Source: Viscum album
Lineage: Eukaryota > Streptophyta > Magnoliopsida > Santalales > Viscaceae
Assembly: GCA_963277665.1 (NCBI GenBank)
Contig: OY728147.1
Span: 1,261,695,424-1,261,759,423 of the forward strand
DNA length: 64,000 bases
Direction: 5' to 3'
Below the pieces are notes generated by a model. It saw only the letters and a list, made by a program, of their open reading frames with translations, did no database searches and was not told where the DNA came from. The position numbers were made by a program, and so were the translations under genes. How positions within the stretch are numbered: position 1 is the first letter of the stretch; each line of letters opens with the position of its first letter. Positions 24,667 to 35,465 of the stretch are shown piece by piece.

Positions 24667-26840
24667 TTTCTTGTAGTTTCTACAAATTAAGATGAGCAAA
24701 GTTTTATAACTTTATTAAAAAACTGAGACAAATAAATAAATTAATACTTATTAGTCTCCTACTATTTTATCAAAATCCAATATCCCTCACCATTGACTTT
24801 GGAATATTCTGTTACCTAAATATTCTAGTTGCAAGGATCCATATTTCCCTTCACATTACCCCAAATAGGGTTAGTCAAGGAACTTGAATGTTTTTAGGTA
24901 CGCATTCCAAATGCCAACTGCATTAACTCGCAACTCCTTGATCCGCTGAGTGGACTCCCCAATCCTAAAATCCTTTTATTTTGGATTTTCTCAACCTTTG
25001 CCTCTTCATCATACCAAGTCCTGCTGTGGCAGTCAACCCTTTATGCGAACCAATTCAAGTCAACCCAAAACCTTGAATTATAATTCCACAATAATTGAAA
25101 GCACCCCAACTAGGGTTGGTCAAGCACTTTGAACTATGGTTTGATTCTATCCAAGATTATGGAAGGCTATACCGACTTAATATTTCTTTTGAGGGATTTT
25201 ATCCTTATAAGTAAATTTCCCATTTATTATCTTTTATTACATGATTGTTAATATTAATTTTGATATACTTAAGTGATTAACCATATCTAAGATAATATTT
25301 ACATATAAGCCAGTTTTATTTTAGTTCTATCTTGCATGCTTGTTTAATTCATTAATTGTGTGATCGTAACAACACACCCACAATAAATAAACCATGAAAC
25401 TGACAGAAATAAAATAAATGGTATGATCATGAGCTTTTTCTATTGGTTAGTTTATCTAGTGGTTGATAAACCAACCCAAGACCTAGGGGAGAAACACCTT
25501 CAAAATTTCTTGTTCGTGTTTACGTCTTTCAACCTGTACACCTTTGTATCTCCTTGGATTGGTTTCACCTTGGCTCCTGAAATGAGCCACCTCCACTATA
25601 TTAGGAGCTCCATCCATTATATATGCATTTATCTCACATACAGATGAGGGGTAAAAAGGGGTTTTTACATAAAAGAATCCTTGGGTGCGCAGGACCTATA
25701 TATTAATGAGGAGATGGCTCGCAGGCCAACAAATTTAATTTAAATAAATTAATTAAAAGAAACCATTCATATACAAAGGTATCGGTCTAGCTCATGATCA
25801 TCCATACATGTAACGATATTTACGCATAAATAAAACTAGAATTCAATTCTTTAATCGTTCTTGTTTAAGATAAATCACGCTCGAATCAATTAATTATATT
25901 TAATTAATCAATCCTTTTATCTTAAAACCTTTTCTGAAATTCTTTGGGATTCTCATCCATCATAATTTTAAACAAATAAATTAATTTAAAATTTTCCTTA
26001 TATGTAACTTGTACCTTGGAGGCAACCCAGTGAATTCTCATTTATTACGCAGATGTTAAATTAAACACATATATATATAAAACACTTATCACGTGTTGTG
26101 CCTCAACTTTACGCATGCACTATGGTACACGTCTCAAGGGTTTGTATAATATAATAATAAATTTTAATAAATCTGCATAATTTGGGTGAGTACACGGCAT
26201 GTAGTTCCAATTAAACGGCGTATAGTTTTGACTAGACGGCATGTACTTTTCTTCACCGTCCATCCAAAGTACACGCCAGGGGACAGGGCGTGTTAATGTA
26301 CTTCGGAAATTTTTGGAGTACACGGCATGTTCTGTGGGACACACGCCCTGTAGTTTCCACATTACATGGTTTCCAGTCGGACAATCCGTGTACGGGGTAC
26401 ATGGTCCAACCCAATCCCAAAGGGACTACAGACCGTGTTCAGTTGGACCACATGGCATGTAATCCGGAAACCGTGTTCCACTTGTTCCTTGTTAATACAC
26501 TGTGTCATAAATGACATAGGTATACTCCAATACACGGCCTGATTTGGCAGATCAGTCAATGCATTGAACCTAGACTACACGTCGTGTACTTCCGAATACA
26601 CACCGTGTATTCTGGTGTTGTACGGATAGAAATATTTGGCTCCTCTGGATGATTTCCTCTATTTTATTTTAATCAAAATTAAAAGAAAAATTTGTTTCTG
26701 TGAGGTGAACGAGAAACGACGGAGGAGGAACAGATCTCGAGATTCATATTTCCAAAACTATTAAACTTGAATTGAAACAACTAAATTATTAAATGTGTAA
26801 AACATAAATGAAAAACTAAATAATTATAATCAACGATATT
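24667..26840 (-). other. Copia leader (untranslated)
   Basis: About 2.2 kb between the primer site and gag, unusually long. It holds no supported coding sequence. Its 5' part (26191-26609) is packed with a 13-base palindrome; the rest is ordinary AT-rich DNA. Confidence 0.7.
26191..26609. repeat. Dense cluster of 13-base palindromes in copia leader
   Basis: At least a dozen degenerate copies of TACACGGCGTGTA in about 420 bp, spaced roughly 20-40 bp. Examples are 26191-26203, one near 26320 and 26597-26609. The best copies are nearly perfect inverted repeats and several keep CpG. The same motif is found in both LTRs. Confidence 0.8.
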
Positions 26841-26856
26841 ACTCCCTCTGATACCA
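26841..26856 (-). other. Copia primer binding site (initiator tRNA-Met)
   Basis: The minus strand reads TGGTATCAGAGGGAGT two bases from the 5' LTR. TGGTATCAGAG is the classic complement of the plant initiator tRNA-Met 3' end. Confidence 0.9.
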
Positions 26857-27383
26857 CTTGTAGGTTCCAGGCACAGCGGAAGTGCGTTGGTGGGTTTTCC
26901 TAACTTTAATTTTATCATTTAAACAATGTTCAATCCGAGATCCATCACGATGTAAAATGTCGAATCTTCGGAATGGAACGAAGAACGAAAAACTTAAGAA
27001 GTAATCCTGGAACCACAGAGATAGGATCATCATATGTTGGTTATAATTAATTTAATCAATTCACAAGATTTACCTTGGTGGAATTCTTTCTTTGTTGATG
27101 TCTCTGGTCACGATCCTATGATCTGCCGTTGCATCATAGAATCCAAGTGTAGGATTCCTCTAGCGGTGACCCACACGTGTGCCACGTATCTCCGGACGTC
27201 GCCGAAAGGATCTTCGGGTGCTAGCTTGGAAAAACCTTCACTTGAAATGTCCGCCTTCGATCGCCTTGGTCTCTCAGTCTTGAGAGCATTCTTGGAGGAA
27301 GGTGTTCTTTCAGCCTTGAAAGAATTCTCCAGAATTGTTGTGCATAATGATTCTCTTGTGGAAAAGTGTTGGGGTTGTGAGGA

Positions 27384-27391
27384 TATTTATA
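27384..27391 (-). promoter_or_regulatory. TATA-like box in copia 5' LTR
   Basis: Minus-strand TATAAATA in a conserved GATTATAAATATCC context, identical in the 3' LTR. It would drive transcription of the element towards decreasing coordinates. Confidence 0.5.
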
Positions 27392-27575
27392 ATCGGGTTT
27401 GAGGTTATATAGTTATGATAGTAAATAAATGAATTACGAGTTTTATTTATTTCATTAACTCTTATTGAAAACCCCCATGTAGAATTATTAATTTCTTGAC
27501 ATGCATCCACGATGATTATAATAAATATCATTTAATAAAACAATATTATATCCTCAAAATCCCCAATAGAAATAC

Positions 27576-27661
27576 TACACGGTATGTAATCATTAATACT
27601 TTCTATGTACTCATTTTCCATAAAACTACATGGCATGTATATTTAGTATACATGGCGTGTA
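27576..27661. repeat. Palindromic 13-mer cluster in copia 5' LTR
   Basis: Copies at 27576-27588, 27627-27639 and 27649-27661 match the cluster at 19511-19596 in the other LTR. The two clusters have drifted mainly at CpG positions. Confidence 0.72.
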
Positions 27662-28817
27662 CTTTTATTTTCCACTTTCCTTTATTTCCTCCACCATATT
27701 TATTAGTCCTTGAGTAATTGATATTTATTTCTTAAATAAATGTAACTACATTACTCGCTAATAAATGTATTATTTCACCCACAATATATTCTCTCGAATA
27801 ACTACTGTCGAAATAAATACAATCAGGCATCCTTAAATAGTTATTAAACCACAGTCGGGAATAATATTTATTTAACTTGTTAAATTAATATTTAATTGAG
27901 ATACATGGACACACTTAGTGTGTGACTCTCTAGGCCCCTTTCTCAGTGGCATTAAGCGGAGCCTTCATAAAGTCTAAGGTTAGCATCTAGAAACACACCA
28001 AGGCACTCATATAGAAATAAGTTAACACCAAAATGACATGTCACCTCATACGAACGCTTACCGTGTAATATAATCCCTTTGCCTCGATATCACTAATCAA
28101 GCGGGTTGCATGCTAGTGCCATCAACCCATGTGCTCGATTATTCTTTCTTTGACTTTCCGGAATTGAACTCGCTCATACTTTACCATGGCCATGGATTTA
28201 TTTAGGCTATATCAATTTCATCAAAGGGCCTGAGATATCTACTTATGTTATGGAACATAAGTGACAAATCCTTTCTCCCATTATCTATTAATGCAGTATT
28301 ACTCATGACGCACCCAACGTATCCTACCTCGCTGCGAACAGTGTGTCATCACAGTTCTTGTCAATACATATAAGTGTGCACATTGTAATACTCATTAATA
28401 ATAATCTTAAAGTCTAAGGATCAATACACACGTCCGCAGATAGGAATATCCAATGACACTATGAAATGTGGATTTCCTACTGGCAAGTCTCGTTCTCATA
28501 ATATCCTCCTAGATATTACCAAGGGCACACACCATGAGATGGTGCCTCAAAGTTTTATGAGTCCTCACCCCTAATGGCCTGTATTATTTGTGCCCCTCAA
28601 ATAATATCATCCATCCATAAAACAAATATTTAAGAACAGTGTTATGGCACTACTGGGTTCTCATCATAGCAGGGATCCGCTATGACCCTTTAATGAAACT
28701 TCTATCCTTAGGACATTATCACATGCATTTTCACGCAGAATAACAATAAAGATGTGATAAGTCTTTTATTAATAAATAAAGTACAAAATATTTGGTTCTA
28801 GGCCACTAACTCCAACA

Positions 28818-28822
28818 CATCC
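28818..28822. repeat. Target site duplication CATCC, right of copia
   Basis: Direct copy of 18791-18795. Athila unit 1 resumes immediately as CATCCAATAGGAGTGATTGA, matching units 2 and 3. Confidence 0.92.
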
Positions 28823-29919
28823 AATAGGAGTGATTGAGGATGTCCTTGTACGAGTAAAGAATCTCATCTTCCCTACTAATTTCTACATTATTAAGATGGA
28901 AGATACCCAAACCCAAGGACATGATCCTCTCATAATTGGGAGTCCATTCCTCATAACATCAAATATGATCATCAACATTCACAATGGTACGATGTCCATG
29001 GAGTTCAAAGGAGAAAAGATAAGTTTTAACATCCATAAGTCTATAAAACACCCCTTTGAAGAGCACTCCACTCTTCCTGTCTATTCAATGGAAGTGCACT
29101 AAAACGATACACACACACAATTCTCTCCTCAACCCATACTATTATTCATTTTCTTATTCTTCACCCTTGGATGATTTGAGTTTTGATTCGAGTATTGAGT
29201 TTGGTGTGGGTTCTGAAAAGTGTAAATTTTGTTCTCTAATTGATGAGTGTGTTCATTATGAGGTACCCATGACTATCGATGATTCTGAAAATCTCATTTC
29301 AAATTATTCTCTATCCTTAGAGAATAAACATGAGAATATAGAAAATTTCATGGACCTCACTCCCCCTAAATCCTCTCCCTTAGTCAAAAAACCCACGATG
29401 TTGAAATTAAAACAGCTTCCATCTAATTTAAAATATTTCTATCTTGAGGGTATTGACCAATTTCTTGTCATTATTGCCAATAACCTCTCTCAACAACAAG
29501 AATCAAAACTGCTCAACCTTTTTAGGGAGTGTAAAAAAGGCAATAGGATGGACATTTGATAATATTCTCGGGATTATCCCATCTATTTTTATGAACCATA
29601 TACTTTTTGATGATGAGGCTAAGCCCGTGAGATAATCTCAATGCCGATTGAATCCCACTCTCCTTGAAGTTAAAAAATTGGAAGTCAGTAAATTACTTGT
29701 TGCGGGGATCATTTATCCTATATCTAATTGTAAATTCTTTAGCCTAGTGAAAATTGTGCCTCAAAAATAGGAATAATAGTTGTGTCAATTGAAAGGATCT
29801 AATTGGTTCCAACATGTGTGCAAAACATTTGGCGAGTCTGTATTGACTACCATTGATTGAATCAAGAAACACAGATTGACCACTTTCCTCTACCTTTCAT
29901 TAACCAAATCCTAGAATGA

Positions 29920-30460
29920 TTGGCTGGTAAGTGCCATTACTATTTCCTTAATGGATATTTGGGTTATTTTCAAATATATATAGCCCCTGAGGATCAAGAA
30001 AAGACAACATTTACCTGTCCATTTGGCACATTTGCATACAGAAGGATGCCTTTTGGTCTTTATAATGATTCTAGTACATTTCAGCATTGCATGTTGAGTA
30101 TTTTTTATGAGTACCTAGATAATTTCATGGAAGTTTTTTATGGATGATTTCAAAGTTTATGAAACTTCCTTTGATAACTATTTATCTCACCTAGGTTTTA
30201 TCCTCTATCGTTGCATAGTAAAAGATCTTGTATTAAATTATAAGAAATGTCACTGCATGGTTGAATGAGTGATAGTTCTTGGGCATGTTATATCAAAATA
30301 GGAAATTCAAGTGGATAAATCAAAAAATTGAATTAATTTCAACCCTTATATATCCAAAATGTGTTAGTGAGATATGATATTTCTTAGGTCATGCTGGTTT
30401 TTACCGTCAATTCATTAAATACTTCAGTAAGATCGCACTTCCATTATCCCGGTTATTACA
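29920..30460 (+). pseudogene. Athila reverse transcriptase core, unit 1
   Basis: It encodes FQIYIAPEDQEKTTFTCPFG and RRMPFGL segments typical of Ty3/gypsy RT. The first catalytic Asp is Asn, and the FMDD motif at about 30134-30150 is disrupted by a one-base T insertion. Downstream, a FLGHAGFYRQF segment near 30383 marks the RT-RNase H connection. Confidence 0.8.
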
Positions 30461-31037
30461 AAAAGATTATGAGTTTGTGTTTGATAAAAATTGTGAGGAT
30501 GCATTCAATTCACTAAAAATTAGTCTCACAACACCTTCCATAATCCAATAGCCAATGTGGGATCTCTCCTTCGAGCATATGTGTGATGCCACTAACTTTA
30601 CAGTTGGGTAATTTTTATCACAAAGGTTTGAGAAGGCTCCTGATGTCATTGTGTAAGCCTCGCATACCCTTGACCCTACCTAGGTAAACTACATTACCAC
30701 TAAAAAAGAACTATTTTATATTGTGTTTTACTTGGAAAAATTTCATTCATATCTTCTTGGGTCAAAAGTGATTGTGTTTTCTGACCATGCTGCCCTTTGA
30801 TTCCTCTTAAAGAAACCTGAAGTTAAGCCCCACCTCATATGGTGGATTCTCCTCCTCCAAGAGTTTGACCTTGAGATTAGAGATAAAAGAGGAGTGTAAA
30901 ATTTGTTAGTAGACCACATTAGTAGGATTTCCTCACCATTGGACCATCATTTTGACTCACCCCTACCCATTAGATAATTATTCCCTCATGAGAACCTTTG
31001 TGATATTGTGGACCTTACCCCATAGTATGCAAACATT

Positions 31038-32320
31038 GTGAATTTTCTAGTAACATCTAGGGTCCCAACTGATTTTAGAATTTCACAATCCCAGAGACTT
31101 AAGTATGATTCTTGGTGGTACATTTGGGATGAACCATATTTGTGGAGAATTTTTGGTGACCAGGTAGTTCGTCGGTGTGTCCCTGACCATGAGTTCACCT
31201 CTTTTTTGACATTCTGTCACACTTTGGACTTTGGGGGTCACTTTGGCTCTCAACGTATAACTAAAAATTTCCTTGACTCTGGTCTTTATTGGCCAACATT
31301 ATATAGATATTCCCATCAGTTTTGTAAGTTATTCACTAGATGTCAATTCACAAGAAATATCTCCAGGAGGAATGAAATGCCTCAACAGCCCATGTTGTTT
31401 TGTGCGAACTTTGATGCTTGGGGCATTGACTTCATGGGGACTTTTCCAAATTCATATGGATTTTTATACATCTTATTAGATGTTGACTATGTATCTAAAT
31501 GGGTCGAATAAAAATCTACTAGGACAGATGACTCTCAAGTTTTTGAGGATTTTGTGAGGTCTCGGATTTTTAGTAGGCTTGTTTAACCAAGATTCATCAT
31601 TAGTGACCAAGGATCAAATTTTTGCAATCACAACAAGAAAAATTTGTTTCATAAGTTTGGGGTTTTTCATAAAGTCTATGAAGCATATCACCCCCAAACT
31701 AACAGAAAAGAAGAAATCTAAAATTGGGAAGTTAAGAGAATCTAGGAAAACACAGTACAACCCAATAGGAAAGATTGGATTTTGCACTTATATAATTCAC
31801 TTTAGGTGTACCGTACAGCTTTTAAAACCCCAATCAAAATGTCACCATACATGATTGTGTTTGGAAAGGCTTTTTACCTCCTGGTGGATGTATAACACCG
31901 TGCATATTCGGTTTTTAAACAATGTAATATGAATCTTTCAGATGTAGGTGAACATAGGAAGCTTCAGATTCAAGAGTTGGAAGAAATTTGATGTGATGCA
32001 TATGAGAACTCTCATATCTATAAAGAAAGGAAAAAGGCTATCCATGATAGCATGATTCATCAGTGGAAGTTTCATATTGGTGATAAGTTTATCATGTATA
32101 ATTCCAGGCTAAAGCTCCAGCAAGGTAAGCTTCGTTCCTGATGGCTCGGTCCTTATACTGTTACTAATGTTTACCCTTTTGGTACTATATAGGTTTTTCA
32201 TGAGAAGAGTGGAAAAGGATTACTGTCAATGGGAAGAGGCTCAAACACTTCTATGATGATTTTCCAAAGCATCATGTGGAGGAAATCCAACTGCTAGATT
32301 CCACATATAACACCACTTAG
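31038..32320 (+). pseudogene. Athila integrase, unit 1
   Basis: The zinc-binding region HTLDFGGHFGSQR...RCQ is followed by the catalytic core: WGIDFMGTFPN (first Asp), a SDQGSNF segment near 31606-31626 (second Asp) and the region where the Glu is expected (KEE, about 31705). Several stops and frame changes follow. The conserved end (HFYDDFP, then TAG at 32318-32320) matches unit 2. Confidence 0.82.
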
Positions 32321-32393
32321 TAGGTTGTACCTTCTCCCAACCTTAATTTACTTGTATATTTATTTAAAAAAATTCATTGAGGAAAATGTAACC

Positions 32394-32410
32394 TTTAGGT
32401 GTGGGGGAGG
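32394..32410 (+). other. Internal polypurine-tract-like sequence, unit 1
   Basis: TTTAGGTGTGGGGGAGG, almost the same as the terminal tract TTTAGGTGTGGGGGTG. Also present at the same place in unit 2 (41353-41370). Confidence 0.7.
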
Positions 32411-33820
32411 ATGACATGTTATAGTTAGGATTAAATGAAGAAAACCAAAAAAAATGTGTTTTCATTTTTGATTTCATTTTCCTTATTTTGTGTTTTTCGA
32501 TAAAAATTGATCTTAAAAAGAATATCCAAAATCATTTTTCATGCTTGAGCCGATTGTGTAGAAATTTTCATTTTTTGGGGAAAATGCTTTTTAATTGAAT
32601 GTTGATAGGGAATCTTTTTCTAGAATTTTTATTTTCAAATCATTCTTAGGTGTTTAATGGATTTCTAAATCCCATTCCTCATTAGCACTGACCAATATTT
32701 TAATTCCTTACCCGAGAAAAATTATAATTCCTTTATTTCATATTCTTATTTTTAATAACTTTCTTGAGAGTATCAGGTCATTTTGAGAAACTATAACTTT
32801 CCTCTGTTTGAATCCATATGCTTCAAGTATGCTACATTCATGATAGAGGAAATATTTCATTGAAAAGTATTTGTATAATTATCCTATATTTCCGTCCACC
32901 TTTACATTTTATTCTTTTTAAGACTTAGAGACCATGAAATGCCTGTTAGGTAGCCACATTAAAAGCAAATTTATCCTTACCTGCCCATCTCTTTTGTATA
33001 TTCTTGTTTATTTTCAATAAGTGTGGGTGAGAGGGTGTTTCCATGGGAATTCTGGGGAGAGAATCTTTTTTATGTGTTGATACAAAGGGTGCCTACATTT
33101 TCCAGGGGAAATGGGTTCACAAGCCATATTGCATCATTTTTTTACATATGTTTCCCTATTTATATTCAAATAAAAACTATACAAAATAAATAGTTATGTA
33201 AATCTAAAAAAACACAAAACAAAAAACAATAATAATAAAATAGAGAAAAGAGGACATTTAATCATTATTATTCATCGCTTGGTTATGACCCACACAAATG
33301 GAAAATGGGGATAGTGAGTGGGAGGAAATATACTCTGTGTGGTGTTGAGTGTGTACATTCATTGTGAATACTTACTGAATTTTGACCTGTTTTATACATA
33401 AGAGATTAAACACTCCTCTTCAAACTCAAATTTTTAAACATTAAATCCTACGAATCCTTGAACCTTAGGACAGCCTGTTGGAAGAGAGTATCACACTAGT
33501 TTTTATCAGTAGAGAACTTAGAATCTTAGAAATTATATGGTAAGATCGCATGAACTCTGAGAAAAGAGCATAAATCCACTTTCATATGTTTCTTGAGTGA
33601 AGAGGGAAAATGTTTAGGTGAGGTATGTTGCAACATGTTTCATGGGATAACAAATGAAGTTGAACAAATTTTAATGTGAGAAAAGAAAAATGATAGGAAA
33701 ATTGATTCCATAAAAGAGATATGTTTAATTTTATTTCAAATGAATCATGGATGTTTTCACATCATTGATTTAGAAATGGGATAAGATTATGATATTATAC
33801 TTTTCTTATGAGTTCAAATG

Positions 33821-33836
33821 TTTAGGTGTGGGGGTG
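33821..33836 (+). other. Terminal polypurine tract, unit 1
   Basis: TTTAGGTGTGGGGGTG directly abuts LTR2, where plus-strand synthesis would be primed. The same sequence precedes LTR3 at 58165-58180. Confidence 0.85.
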
Positions 33837-35441
33837 TGATCGTACCACGATTTACTGTTTTATTTCACCCTTATAACAATTTATTAAACTGTTTTTGTAT
33901 TCAAAATTACAAGTATAATAACAAATTTTACTCCATTTTTTATTCAATTATTTTTTTTAACACTGTTAGAAAGGGAAATTTTACTTGTTTTAAAAATTAT
34001 ATTGTAGGTGGAGGAGATTTGGAGGACCCATGATGAAGTCCAAAAAAATGGGCCAATCTACACATGATCCAAGCACACCAGTGGACTAAAACGCATGATG
34101 ATTCTAAAAAGGGAATTTAAATGGGCTTAAATTTTTTGGGATTGTCTGAAATTTAATTAGATACATTTCATCTGAAGGAAAGAAAGCCCAATTTGTTCAT
34201 TAAAAGGCCCATACATATTGATCTGTCCAATAAAGTGGATCTTCACGGGGTCAAAACATTGCTTCTGTATTTCGGAAATATCTCTTATTATATTCCATAT
34301 CTGGGTTCCACATTTGACATGGAGTTATAGAAGGTTTTTGGAAAAACTTTTTAGTTTTTTAAAAAGTTATTTATGACTGTCTGACTGGCCAAAACCATGG
34401 ACCAAGTGGATTCATAAAATCAGGGTGCCCAAAACCACTTCCCACTTTGCCAATAAATTGGTACCTTGGCCACCCTATTTGGTAGTTTGACCATGAGGAA
34501 AGGTTATACCATTTTGGAGTCCCAAAGATGTATCCCCATAATTATTATAAGTTCTGGATTCTATGGGAATTTCTAATTAACATATTCTTCTTCCTCCCCT
34601 CCCATGGGTCTCTAAACCCCTAGTGATCTCCCGGGGAGGAACGAGATGTAATCCAGAGCTTCATAATTGTATTATTTTGAATGATATTTTTAATTCCTGG
34701 TTATATGTTGTATTTATTCATCTTATATTTTTATTTATTTTAGTTATATATTGGTATATTATACTAAAACTCAAATGATCTTGTTTGGGTGTTCCCTTTC
34801 ATGTGATGTTTCACACACGGTTCATCCCTTTTTCCTCCCTCATTCAATTGTGGTGATTGGGTGGTTCATATTGGTCAATTAAACTCACATAAGAATTGTC
34901 ACAGACATGTACATTTATGTCATGGTATTACAAATAAATAACATAAAAATATTGACAACACATTGAGTTCTTCGTGTGTTCCCTTGGTGAGTTTCGGTTA
35001 TGAAGTCGAACACAAATCACCCAATCATCGTTAGTGTCTGGTGAATCATTGTGTGTTTTCGAATAAACCCTAGGAGGTATCCTAGTATAAACTCAGTAAA
35101 ATTCTAGTTCTAGGTGTTAAAAACTAGGGATTAAAATATTATAACCCTATATCATGAAGCAATGAAGGGTGAACATCATGAGAGTACCCCGAGATGATCA
35201 CACTTAATTAATTCTGTTAATTTTTATTTTGTTTTATCGCTTTCATTTTCTATTTTCATATTCAATCATAAAACCCCCAAGTTTTACAAAAACTCATTCC
35301 CCCTCTACTTTTATAATCAAAATAATCTTTTTAAATTAATTATCTAAGGCTCCTTCAAAATACGACCTAAGGTTTCTGCTATACTGAAGAAATTCTAGTT
35401 AAAAATAAACATCTAATTTGAAGCGCTTGGAAACACAATCA
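33837..35441 (+). repeat. Athila LTR2 (shared by units 1 and 2)
   Basis: 1605 bp from TGATCGTACCACG to AATCA. It has a polypurine tract on its left and a primer site on its right, so it serves as 3' LTR of unit 1 and 5' LTR of unit 2. The TATA candidate is mutated to AATAAATT (34452-34459). Confidence 0.9.
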
Positions 35442-35446
35442 AATTT

Positions 35447-35465
35447 TGGCATCATTTCCAGGGAG
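35447..35465 (+). other. Primer binding site, Athila unit 2 (tRNA-Asp type, decayed)
   Basis: TGGCATCATTTCCAGGGAG, five bases after LTR2. It differs from the inferred ancestor only where CpG was present. Confidence 0.75.

Larger units (their letters stand above)
18796..28817 (-). mobile_element. Ty1/copia retrotransposon, full length, inactive, nested in Athila unit 1
   Basis: 10,022 bp with LTRs of 1957 and 1959 bp (TGTAGG...CCAACA), flanked by the CATCC duplication. In minus-strand order: 5' LTR (26859-28817), initiator-tRNA-Met primer site (26841-26856), long leader, one gag-pol frame of 1300 codons in the order Gag, protease, integrase, RT, RNase H, polypurine tract (20753-20766), 3' LTR. 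Integrase before RT is diagnostic of Ty1/copia. The two LTRs have clearly diverged, mostly by transitions, so the insertion is not recent. It is inactive because of about 17 in-frame stops and a lost protease catalytic Asp. I do not assign a lineage within Copia. Confidence 0.93.
26859..28817 (-). repeat. Copia 5' LTR
   Basis: 1959 bp, paired with 18796-20752 and ending CCAACA before the CATCC duplication. It is adjacent to the tRNA-Met primer site. It has a TATA-like box at 27384-27391 and three recognisable palindrome copies at 27576-27661. A 122-codon plus-strand frame inside it is not supported as a gene. Confidence 0.92.
28823..32320 (+). pseudogene. Athila-like pol, unit 1, 3' part (protease end, RT, RNase H, integrase)
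   Basis: Continuation of the gag-pol pseudogene broken by copia. It begins in the C-terminal protease/linker region (GVIEDVLVRV type, ending near 29560), then RT (29560-30460), RNase H (30467-30960) and integrase (31038-32320, stop TAG at 32318-32320). RT has CPFGTFAYRRMPFGL; the first catalytic Asp has become Asn (FLNGYLG). At the FMDD motif an extra T (six T at 30134-30139) shifts the frame, shared with unit 2. RNase H and integrase are broken by several stops. The integrase zinc domain has lost one Cys (LFTRC where SCTRC is expected). The C-terminus ends with no chromodomain. Confidence 0.85.
32321..33836 (+). other. Athila 3' untranslated region, unit 1
   Basis: About 1.5 kb between pol and LTR2 with no open frame of note and no env-like gene. 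It is matched by unit 2 (41279-42754). It begins shortly before a polypurine tract copy at 32394-32410 and ends with the terminal one at 33821-33836. Confidence 0.75.

Noticed and set aside
26191..26609. CRISPR-like repeat array
   Set aside because: Repeats are 13-base degenerate palindromes with irregular spacing inside a plant retrotransposon leader.
27034..27402. 122-codon plus-strand frame
   Set aside because: Inside the copia 5' LTR, antisense to the element; broken in the other LTR and without a known domain.
32321..33836. env-like gene after pol, as in some Athila elements
   Set aside because: No open frame or membrane-type segment is found here or in the same part of unit 2.
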